From an uncultured Bacteroidia bacterium (GTDB lineage Bacteria; Bacteroidota; Bacteroidia; Bacteroidales; Prolixibacteraceae), in NCBI GenBank assembly GCA_903927965.1, contig CAIYPA010000575.1:1-32138 (forward strand): 32,138 nucleotides of DNA. Reading direction: 5' to 3'. The notes below the pieces were generated by a model. It ran no database searches, was not told where the DNA came from, and worked only from the letters and a program-made list of their open reading frames with translations. Both the position numbers and the translations under genes were made by a program. This document shows, piece by piece, positions 16,689 through 22,590 of the stretch (its first letter is position 1; every line of letters starts with the position of its first letter).

Positions 16689-17270
16689 TTACCTATTGGC
16701 TTCCGCAAACTCACGGCCAGCATGTAACGCTTTAACGTTCAACTCAACAATTGCCTCACCTTTGCGTCCGAAAATCTCGCGGATGCCATTCTCCAAACTA
16801 GACAATGGGATATCGATAAATGGGGTAGCAGCACCCAACATCACCATGTTCGATGCTTTGGAATTGCCCAACTCTTTTGCAATCTTTTCGGCATCAAGCG
16901 AAATGGCCCTTGGAAGCATTTTAATTTGATCCGTAATTACCTCATATTCAGGATAATTCAATATATTTTTATAAGTTGTTGTATTCGTCACAACGTACCC
17001 TTCCGGGGAAAGATAGGGAAGGTACCTCAACGATTCCATCGGTTCAACAGAAAGGATCAGGTCGGCTTTCCCCAATGGGATCAGATCGGAATAAATTGGG
17101 TTGTCGGATAACCTCAGGTAGGATTGAACCGCTCCGCCACGCTGGCTCATCCCATGCGTTTCGGCCTGTTTCAGAAAAAGGTTGTTTTCGAGGGCTGCAA
17201 AACCCAAAACTGTGGCTATTGATAAGATTCCCTGTCCACCGACGCCGGCTAAAACGATGTCACACTTCAT
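16689..17270 (-). CDS. iorB: Indolepyruvate:ferredoxin oxidoreductase, beta (gamma-type) subunit
   Basis: The 193-residue product is the small subunit of the thiamine-diphosphate 2-oxoacid:ferredoxin oxidoreductase family (VLAGVGGQGILSIATVLGFAA at the N-terminus, then ETHGMSQRGGAVQSYLRL). With IorA it oxidises aryl pyruvates such as indolepyruvate, formed by transamination of aromatic amino acids, to aryl-acetyl-CoA with reduction of ferredoxin. It lies 42 bp downstream of iorA on the same strand, the usual gene pair. Cytoplasmic. Confidence 0.93.
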   Translation of the reverse strand: MKCDIVLAGVGGQGILSIATVLGFAALENNLFLKQAETHGMSQRGGAVQSYLRLSDNPIYSDLIPLGKADLILSVEPMESLRYLPYLSPEGYVVTNTTTYKNILNYPEYEVITDQIKMLPRAISLDAEKIAKELGNSKASNMVMLGAATPFIDIPLSSLENGIREIFGRKGEAIVELNVKALHAGREFAEANR

Positions 17271-17312
17271 TTGCTAAGTACTTAATTGATTGATGATTGC
17301 TTCGGATTGTTT

Positions 17313-18911
17313 TTATTGTTTCGCTTTGCTAAGGGTTCTTGCGGTCTTTTGAATGCACTCCCTGCGTGGAATGATCACCGAAACGCCCTTGTATTCCAAT
17401 TCATCTTTGATCAGTTGGACCAGTTTCCGGTGATTTTTGGGCAATGCCTCGATCACATGGATATGAAGCGGATCAACTCCAACTCCTTCACAAATGGCTT
17501 CAATACGTCCAAATGCAGACGAATCCTGTCCGCCGGTCATGGAGGTCGATTCGTTGTCGCCGATCATAATCAGGATATTCGATTTCTCATAAACAGCATC
17601 AAGCAGACCTGTGATTCCCGAATGGGTAAAGGTGGAGTCGCCGATAACTGCAACCGAGGGGAACAACCCTGCATCGGCAGCCCCTTTGGCCATGGTCACC
17701 GAAGCGCCCATATCGACACAGGCATTCCCAGAATTATAGGGTGGAAGCGCACCCAAAGTATAACAGCCAATATCTGAAAAGACATGGCCGTATCCATATT
17801 CCGACAACACCTCTTCAAGAGCCTTAAACATATCGTGGTGGCCGCAACCTTTGCAGAGTGCGGGTGGCCGGTTGACCATCATGGATGGAATCGGTGAACC
17901 CTCAAAAACCGGAAGGTTCAAAGCTTTCGCAACCACATCAGGGGTCAATTCGCCTGTTCGGGGAAGTGTGCCGTCGAGCCTGCCGGTAACAGGTTTTCCG
18001 TAACCAAAGAAACCTTTCAACTGCTCCTCAACAAGCGGATACCCCTCCTCAATCACAAGCAATCGATCAACCTGCTGTTCGAGCCGTTTGATCATCTTTG
18101 ACGGCAAAGGATATTGGGTCACCTTCACAACAGGATAAGGACACCCATTGGAGTAGTTTTCAAGCAAATAGTTCAGTCCGATCCCGCAACACACAATCCC
18201 AAGCGAATTGTCAGTCCCTTCGGTATAACTGTTATAAGGCGATTCTTCAGAAGCCTCTTCAAATTTAACCTGTTTATCGAGCAACGATTGATAACGTTTT
18301 CTGGCAAATACAGGGAGCAAAATAAACTGGTGCGGGTCGTCGGGAATCGAAAGCCGTCTCTCAGGGGCAGCATTTTCTACCGGAATAACGCCTGCACGCG
18401 AGTGGGCCAGACGGGTGGTAATCCGCATCAAAACCGGTGTGCAAAGCTTTTCCGAAAGCTCAAAGCCGGTACGGGTCATGTCATAAGCCTCCTGCTGGTT
18501 CGATGGTTCAAGGATCGGGATCAAAGCAAATTTTCCGTAATAGCGTGTATCCTGCTCATTTTGTGAAGAATGCATGGATGGGTCGTCTGCTACTGTGATA
18601 ATCAGTCCCCCATTGATGCCAGTCAATGCCGAGCTCATAAACGGATCGGCAGCAACATTTAACCCGACATGTTTCATGCAAACCATTGCCCGTTTCCCGG
18701 CATACGACATTCCAAGGGCCGATTCCATGGCAGTTTTTTCATTTGCCGACCATTCCCTATGAAGGTTCCGTTCGATGGCCACCTTGTTTTCCTGGATGTA
18801 TTCTGTGATTTCGGTTGATGGTGTGCCTGGGTAGGCATAAACACCCGACATTCCACCGTCTATCGCCCCTTGTCCGATGGCCTCAACGCCAAGTAAAAGC
18901 TTCTTTGTCAT
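17313..18911 (-). CDS. iorA: Indolepyruvate:ferredoxin oxidoreductase, alpha subunit
   Basis: The 532-residue product has the N-terminal pyrimidine-binding part (AYPGTPSTEITEYI, HEWSANEKTAMESALGMSYAGKRA-like region) and the C-terminal TPP part with CKGCGHHD (Cys353 and Cys356) and GDSTFTHSGITGLLDAVYE ending at GDNESTSMTG. The classic archaeal subunit carries two [4Fe-4S] ferredoxin clusters at its C-terminus; here the protein ends at PRRECIQKTARTLSKAKQ and lacks the CxxCxxCxxxCP repeats. A separate ferredoxin may supply electron transfer. The gene precedes iorB in a two-gene operon. It is divergent from the tRNA-Val gene. Confidence 0.93.
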   Translation of the reverse strand: MTKKLLLGVEAIGQGAIDGGMSGVYAYPGTPSTEITEYIQENKVAIERNLHREWSANEKTAMESALGMSYAGKRAMVCMKHVGLNVAADPFMSSALTGINGGLIITVADDPSMHSSQNEQDTRYYGKFALIPILEPSNQQEAYDMTRTGFELSEKLCTPVLMRITTRLAHSRAGVIPVENAAPERRLSIPDDPHQFILLPVFARKRYQSLLDKQVKFEEASEESPYNSYTEGTDNSLGIVCCGIGLNYLLENYSNGCPYPVVKVTQYPLPSKMIKRLEQQVDRLLVIEEGYPLVEEQLKGFFGYGKPVTGRLDGTLPRTGELTPDVVAKALNLPVFEGSPIPSMMVNRPPALCKGCGHHDMFKALEEVLSEYGYGHVFSDIGCYTLGALPPYNSGNACVDMGASVTMAKGAADAGLFPSVAVIGDSTFTHSGITGLLDAVYEKSNILIMIGDNESTSMTGGQDSSAFGRIEAICEGVGVDPLHIHVIEALPKNHRKLVQLIKDELEYKGVSVIIPRRECIQKTARTLSKAKQ

Positions 18912-19028
18912 ACGAACTTTATCTTATTTCGATGTGATTTCAAAAATTCCGTGAAAATAGCTCCTTTTTGCCAAACAGAACCAAACAAAAATCAATCGTC
19001 CGTCTATTTTTAAGATATTCTTAATCTC

Positions 19029-19070
19029 ATAAATCAGCTGAAAAAAACATATTTTTTTCAGCTGATTTAT
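19029..19070. repeat. Perfect 19-bp hairpin next to the tRNA-Val promoter
   Basis: The left arm (ATAAATCAGCTG followed by seven A) at 19029-19047 pairs perfectly with 19052-19070 around a CATA loop. The right arm abuts the TTTG -33 element of the tRNA promoter. It lies between divergent iorA and tRNA-Val, so it is not at the end of a known transcript; an operator or a remnant terminator are possible. Confidence 0.75.
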
Positions 19071-19100
19071 TTGGTGCGAATAAAAAAAGGTCTATCTTTG
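19070..19100 (+). promoter_or_regulatory. tRNA-Val promoter
   Basis: TTTG at 19070-19073, a 19-base spacer, then TATCTTTG at 19093-19100 match the Bacteroidota sigma-ABfr consensus. The tRNA begins 43 bases after the -7 element. Confidence 0.75.
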
Positions 19101-19143
19101 CAGCACTTTTGAATGAAACGGTTAAAGGTTCAGACAAAATTAA

Positions 19144-19218
19144 GGGAGCTTAGCTCAGTTGGTTCAGAGCATCTGCCTTACAAGCAGAGGGTCGATGGTT
19201 CGAACCCATCAGTTCCCA
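19144..19218 (+). tRNA. tRNA-Val (anticodon TAC)
   Basis: A full cloverleaf is readable: acceptor GGGAGCT pairing with AGTTCCC, D-arm GCTC...GAGC, anticodon stem CTGCC/AGCAG-type around CTTACAA (anticodon TAC), and T-arm GATGG-TTCGAAC-CCATC. The CCA is not fully encoded (ACA follows). A strong terminator follows at 19230. Confidence 0.95.
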
Positions 19219-19229
19219 CAGAAAATCAG

Positions 19230-19264
19230 AGAGTTACAACACATAAAGTTGTGACTCTTTTTTA
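19230..19264 (+). terminator. Rho-independent terminator of tRNA-Val
   Basis: The stem AGAGTTACAAC / GTTGTGACTCT with an ACATAAA loop is followed by six T. A near-copy stands at 20777-20810 after a tRNA-like fragment. Confidence 0.85.
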
Positions 19265-19268
19265 TTTG

Positions 19269-19559
19269 CTAAATGAAAGATTTTTCTTCAACCTTTTCTT
19301 TTACCGATTCAATAATCTTTTCACCCAAAATGGATTCTATTTTGGACAACGTTTTAATGGTGAAGTTGTGAGTACCTGTCATCCATTTACTTATCTCGCT
19401 TTCGCTTTTGTCTAATAATACAGCCAGGTCTTTTTGCTCTATACCTTGAGCAACAAGGATTTCGTGGATACGGTCCACTATATCAAACGATTGCTTTACA
19501 AAACCATCAATCTCTGTTGATATTTTATTTCTTCTCTCTTCAAGTCTTTTATTCTTCAT
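19269..19559 (-). CDS. XRE-type helix-turn-helix protein, 96 residues
   Basis: The central part is a Cro/CI helix-turn-helix (EILVAQGIEQKDLAVLLDKSESEISKWMTGTHNFTIKTLSKIESILG, residues about 31-77), preceded by a charged helix (KRLEERRNKISTEIDGFVKQSFDIVDRI). Such proteins act as DNA-binding repressors or antitoxins in Bacteroidota toxin-antitoxin loci. No toxin gene is attached. It lies 83 bp downstream of another XRE gene on the same strand, and its stop codon is at the end of the tRNA-Val terminator. Confidence 0.85.
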   Translation of the reverse strand: MKNKRLEERRNKISTEIDGFVKQSFDIVDRIHEILVAQGIEQKDLAVLLDKSESEISKWMTGTHNFTIKTLSKIESILGEKIIESVKEKVEEKSFI

Positions 19560-19642
19560 TTCTTTTTTGTCTTGTTGATCTTATTTCCTATCAACAATAC
19601 ACCCAAGTCTCGGCTGAAGATAGGATGTTATGAGTCAGAAAG

Positions 19643-19957
19643 TTATTGCCCCAAACTAATTTTAAAATGCGGTAGTTCAACCTGTAGTTTCACTTTTGCT
19701 TGTAACGCATTGAAAACGCGCATCAAGGTGTCGATGGTTACGTTACTAGCATTGCTTTCGATTCTTGAAATTTGAGATTTTTGAACACCAATTAATTTGC
19801 CCAATTCTTCCTGTGTCAGGTTTCTTTCTTGTCTTGTCTGTTTGATTGCCTGACCGATCAGGTCCATTTGCAATTCATACTCAAATTTATCCCGATCTGG
19901 AGTCCCAATTTCACCAATCAGTTTATCTGTAACCTCATCTAAAGTATATGTTTTCAT
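19643..19957 (-). CDS. HigA-like XRE antitoxin/regulator without toxin
   Basis: The 104-residue product has an N-terminal extension (YTLDEVTDKLIGEIGTPDRDKFEYELQMDLIG) and an XRE helix-turn-helix (IKQTRQERNLTQEELGKLIGVQKSQISRIESNASNVTIDTLMRVFNAL). This is the pattern of HigA-type antitoxins, which in Bacteroidota normally follow a RelE/HigB toxin. Here the preceding open frame is only 16 codons (19954-20004) and overlaps its ATG by four bases, so it is an orphan antitoxin or a self-standing regulator. Confidence 0.87.
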   Translation of the reverse strand: MKTYTLDEVTDKLIGEIGTPDRDKFEYELQMDLIGQAIKQTRQERNLTQEELGKLIGVQKSQISRIESNASNVTIDTLMRVFNALQAKVKLQVELPHFKISLGQ

Positions 19958-20004
19958 ACCATGCCTGTTTTAACGTTTTTTTTGTCTTCCAAATACTTGA
20001 CCAT
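19954..20004 (-). CDS. 16-codon micro-ORF overlapping the XRE gene
   Basis: The frame MVKYLEDKKNVKTGMV ends in TGA that overlaps the ATG of the XRE gene (ATGA). It starts about 21 bases after a TAnnTTTG element. The coupling suggests a leader peptide, or the remnant of a lost upstream toxin gene; the sequence does not resemble a RelE tail. Not proven to be translated. Confidence 0.35.
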   Translation of the reverse strand: MVKYLEDKKNVKTGMV

Positions 20005-20024
20005 TATATCGTTTTTTGTAAATG

Positions 20025-20032
20025 CAAAGGTA
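20025..20032 (-). promoter_or_regulatory. Candidate -7 element of the orphan HigA-like gene
   Basis: TACCTTTG on the minus strand matches TAnnTTTG, 21 bases before the micro-ORF and 68 before the XRE gene. No correctly spaced TTG is visible. Confidence 0.4.
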
Positions 20033-20186
20033 ATATTTGTTTCGTTATATGTAAACTGTCGCAAATGTTAATATCTTTCTTTGTCTTGAAATAAGCAAAA
20101 TGTTATTCTCAGCCCATAATTTCCCCTGCCTCATCACCAGCTTGCGGTTCTTCCAATACTTCCGGCTCGAAAACTTCCGCAATTTT

Positions 20187-20487
20187 TTACATCCCGAATA
20201 TCTTACTTTCTTTTCGGAGCATGGCAAGGTTGAGGAATGAACGGAAATTAAACAAGCCAAGTTGAGGTGTTTTGTTCGCCTCATTAATAAGGTGAACAAA
20301 CTGTAACTTAAATTCTTTCAGTAGTTTACCCTTGGTTAAAATTCGGCGACCATTTTTTTGTGAAACGATATTCGCCATCAAAAAACATTCCAGTAAAACC
20401 GATATATTCCTGAATTCGCTGGAGTGCATACTTGTTGTTGAGGATGTTTTGCCGCTCTATACCTGAATTTGTAAGATCTTTGCTCAT
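20187..20487 (-). pseudogene. Degenerate DNA-binding-type protein
   Basis: From the ATG at 20487 one frame reads NNKYALQRIQEYIGFTGMF and FDGEYRFTKKW, then soon stops. The next frame continues with LLKEFKLQFVHLINEANKTP and LGLFNFRSFLNLAM and ends at 20187. From memory these two segments belong to one family of Bacteroidota proteins, often annotated only as DNA-binding, normally more than 200 residues long. The middle has lost a stretch with a change of frame and the C-terminal half is missing. The trailing sequence to about 20100 has a short open piece (KIAEVFEPEVLEEPQAGDEAG) of unknown origin. The decayed state fits a hot spot of gene turnover next to a tRNA. Confidence 0.55.
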
Positions 20488-20691
20488 TGTTCAAATTCAT
20501 TTAAAAATGATAACAAAGTTAAACTTAATTGCTTGTATTAAAGGCTCATGCTGAAACAACAGAAGATTTTTGAACGCTTACCACCCTTTTTGTAAATGTC
20601 GGCAATGGACTGTCAAGGATTAGTGTAATGCTGTAATCCTCTGGTTTGGACTATGCGATCCTTCTTCTTGACTACATCTATTTTTGTGAGC

Positions 20692-20764
20692 GGTTGGTTT
20701 ACAGATCCTTCATTAATATTGCCTTATAATCAGGGAGTCGTAGGGTCATGTCCTACTGGGCCCA
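20692..20764 (+). pseudogene. Decayed tRNA-Met-like fragment
   Basis: The 3' half is readable: CTTATAATCAGG resembles a CTCATAA anticodon loop and stem, GTAGG-gtcatgt-CCTAC is a T-arm with a corrupted loop, and CTGGGCCCACA is an acceptor 3' strand. The 5' half (AGCGGTTGGTTTACAGA) has only a D-loop echo and no matching acceptor strand. A terminator near-identical to that of tRNA-Val follows. The rest of 20488-20824 shows no gene. Confidence 0.6.
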
Positions 20765-20776
20765 CAGAAAGACCAA

Positions 20777-20810
20777 AGAGTTGCAACACCAAAAGTTGTG
20801 ACTCTTTTTT
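20777..20810 (+). terminator. Terminator after the tRNA-like fragment
   Basis: AGAGTTGCAAC and GTTGTGACTCT form a stem with two wobble pairs around an ACCAAAA loop, followed by six T. The segment 20761-20816 is a near-copy of 19215-19269 downstream of tRNA-Val. Confidence 0.8.
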
Positions 20811-20914
20811 ATTTGCATACAATTGTTATGGCGCACAATAAAAACCGAGACAGAGTATCCTAAATTTGGAGAATTGTAACTTTTAAGTTACCTTCGCGTA
20901 TTATTGATTGAAAC

Positions 20915-21257
20915 ATGGAGAAAATCCGAGAGATAATTGCATATAAAAACTATTTTTGGAGACTTCTTGATAAAGCAACCCATTAGGGTTCAGGATAAAA
21001 TCTTCAAAATATTAGAAGCTATTGAGACCTTAGAGAGGATTCCAACGACTTACCTGAAACTCATATCAGGGACAAATGGACTTTGCGAAGCAAGAATCCA
21101 ATTAGGTACAGATATTTGGCGAGTTTTCTGCTTCCTCGACAAAGGGAAACTTGTAATCCTATTAAACGGATTTCAAAAAAACACACAGAAAACGCCTAAC
21201 AACGAAATTGAAAGGGCAATATTTTTAATGAAAGAGTATTATGAAAGCAGAAAGTAA
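20915..21257 (+). pseudogene. higB: HigB/RelE-type toxin, frameshifted near its start
   Basis: The expected N-terminus MEKIREIIAYKNYF begins at the ATG at 20915. After a run of five T (20953-20957) the frame is off by one, and the rest (GDFLIKQPIRVQDKIFKILEAIE, then LCEARIQLGTDIWRVFCFLDKGKLVILLNGFQKNTQKTP) continues in the next frame to 21257. Removing one T restores a 113-residue Gp49/HigB toxin of normal length. A TTG at 20937 could begin a 106-residue version lacking the natural N-terminus. HigB toxins are ribosome-dependent mRNA nucleases. The antitoxin gene overlaps the end by 17 bases. The shift may be inactivation, slippage, or a sequencing error. Confidence 0.75.
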
Positions 21258-21552
21258 CGACAAAGACATTTCGACCTGGTCTCAAATTAAGGATCAGGTT
21301 TACGGAGAAAAAGGGACAGAAAGACGTGACAATCTTGAGAGAGAAGCTGAATCTTTTAAAATAGGACTTTTATTAAAAAAGGCAAGGGAATCAAAACACA
21401 TGACTCAAGAAGAATTAGGACTAATCATTGACAAGAAAAGAACTTATATTTCTCGCGTTGAGAATGATGGCAGTAATATCACACTGAGTACGCTTTTTGA
21501 CATTGTGGAAAAAGGATTAGGAGGGAAAGTTAGTATTTCTATAGACGTCTAG
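21241..21552 (+). CDS. higA: HigA antitoxin (XRE family)
   Basis: The 103-residue product has an N-terminal tail (STWSQIKDQVYGEKGTERRDNLEREAESFKIG) and a helix-turn-helix (LLKKARESKHMTQEELGLIIDKKRTYISRVENDGSNITLSTLFDIVEKGLGG). It overlaps the toxin gene by 17 bases, the usual toxin-first order of higBA. HigA neutralises HigB and represses the operon. It is intact while the toxin is shifted, so it could now be a free regulator. It is a clear paralogue of the protein at 21817-22119. Confidence 0.9.
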   Translation: MKAESNDKDISTWSQIKDQVYGEKGTERRDNLEREAESFKIGLLLKKARESKHMTQEELGLIIDKKRTYISRVENDGSNITLSTLFDIVEKGLGGKVSISIDV

Positions 21553-21746
21553 TGTTTGACAAATTACGCGCCATAACAGCACCTACCCGTAAGCGGGGTT
21601 TCGGTGCTCGCAGGATAGGAAAGAAGAAAAAGTAAAATATTGATACGTAAATAGTTTAGTGATAAAAATCCCCGCCTGCGTGTAGCTGTAGACGATATAG
21701 CCAATGTCAGAAAAATCTTCCAATGTTAATCATCCTGAAAAATAAA

Positions 21747-21778
21747 TTTGGAAGTAGTTGTCTGGATAGTTAACTTTG
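21747..21778 (+). promoter_or_regulatory. Promoter of the second HigA-like gene
   Basis: TTTG at 21747-21750, a 20-base spacer and TAACTTTG at 21771-21778 match the Bacteroidota promoter. It places the transcription start near 21785, which excludes the in-frame ATG at 21748 and supports 21817. Confidence 0.65.
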
Positions 21779-21816
21779 AAATAGGACAAAGCATTAAAAA
21801 TAAGAGCAATATCAAG

Positions 21817-22119
21817 ATGAATACAAAAAGTAATATCACAACATTAGATCAAATTCTCGACAAAAAGTATGGCAAAAAGGGCCAACCTAAACGAGAAGAA
21901 TGGGAACAACAGTTTGAATCCTTTAGGCTTGGCGTCCTGCTCGAAGAAGCCAGGTTGAAACTTGGTATGACACAGGAAGAACTTGCTGAAAAATGTGGAA
22001 CTAACAAATCCTACATTTCAAGAATTGAAAACAATGCATCAGACATCCGCCTGTCAACATTAATGAAGATTATTCAACAGGGACTTGGCGGACAGTTGAA
22101 ATTAACGCTACAACTGTAA
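21817..22119 (+). CDS. HigA-like XRE antitoxin/regulator without toxin
   Basis: From 21817 the product is 100 residues: TTLDQILDKKYGKKGQPKREEWEQQFESFRLG, then the helix-turn-helix (LLEEARLKLGMTQEELAEKCGTNKSYISRIENNASDIRLSTLMKIIQQGLGG). It aligns along its whole length with the HigA encoded at 21241-21552. No toxin frame precedes it; the 264 bases upstream hold only the end of the cassette-like module and the promoter. It is therefore an orphan antitoxin or regulator. The longer frame from 21748 is rejected because the promoter lies inside it. Confidence 0.87.
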   Translation: MNTKSNITTLDQILDKKYGKKGQPKREEWEQQFESFRLGVLLEEARLKLGMTQEELAEKCGTNKSYISRIENNASDIRLSTLMKIIQQGLGGQLKLTLQL

Positions 22120-22155
22120 GCCGTGAAAGGCACTTGGCCTAATCGAGTAGACGAT

Positions 22156-22301
22156 GGTGTCCAAAAAGTACCCTTTACCGCAAAGTACGCCAAGGTTTCG
22201 CTAAGATCGCAAAGTTAATCATCTATAATTTATGCCTTTGAGATCCTTGCGATTTTACCTTTGCGAACTTTGCGGTAATTATTTCAGACTTTTTGGACTC
22301 C
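22156..22301. repeat. MITE-like element with GGTGTCCAAAAAGT ends (copy 2)
   Basis: The left end GGTGTCCAAAAAGT (22156-22169) and the complement of the right end, GGAGTCCAAAAAGT (22288-22301), match at 13 of 14 bases. An inner pair TTACCGCAAAGT (22175-22186) and ACTTTGCGGTAA (22267-22278) is perfect over 12 bp. The middle is a run of CGCAAAG-like words. It shares its ends with the element at 16549-16680 but not the interior. In the gene-free stretch 22120-22639 nothing else is certain; TATATTTG at 22391-22398 is a lone -7-like site. Confidence 0.75.
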
Positions 22302-22483
22302 CTGTTTTTTTTGATTGTGAGGGGAGAAAAACATGTTGTATAACAGGTAATTAAAAATTCTGTTTCCATCTTAAACAACGTTGAAAACTTTATATTTGCC
22401 TATTATTCATTTATTTGGCGGTGCACACGAAAATCATAAAATTGAAAAATGTTAAATTCATAATTTCAAGTGTGCTTGACATT

Positions 22484-22585
22484 ATGGAAGGAATAAGAAA
22501 TACAATACAAAAAATAAACAATGGAGGGCTACCGTGGTTAGCGATCCAAATGGGTCAATCTTTTGTGGATTTTCCGTTGGGATAA
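22484..22585 (+). CDS. Possible 33-residue ORF
   Basis: The frame starts MEGIRNTIQKINNGGLPWLAI and ends FVDFPLG, five bases before the left end of cassette-like module B. Composition is protein-like, but no family is recognised and there is no supporting promoter or ribosome site. It could be a fragment of a lost gene. Confidence 0.25.
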   Translation: MEGIRNTIQKINNGGLPWLAIQMGQSFVDFPLG

Positions 22586-22590
22586 ACGAG

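Larger units (their letters stand above)
20826..21607 (+). mobile_element. Cassette-like module A (higBA) with attC-like ends
   Basis: The left end TTATGGCGCACAAT (20826-20839, preceded by G) is the complement of ATTACGCGCCATAA (21563-21576) at 12 of 14 bases. Between them lie only higB and higA. Right after the right copy is a hairpin: GCACC (21579-21583) pairs with GGTGC (21603-21607), with CCCG/CGGG inside. In integron cassettes the first bases of a cassette pair with its own R'' box near the 3' end, followed by the inner L''/L' stem, which is this layout. The expected GTT junction with a next cassette is not seen right after the hairpin, so the assignment is a hypothesis. Confidence 0.5.

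Noticed and set aside
20045-20299. An 84-residue leftward open frame
   Set aside because: It crosses the degenerate DNA-binding gene in a different frame and shows no protein-like pattern of its own.
20937-21257. TTG-started intact toxin gene
   Set aside because: The true N-terminus of the family is readable in the other frame just upstream, so a frameshift explains the data better; TTG use remains possible.
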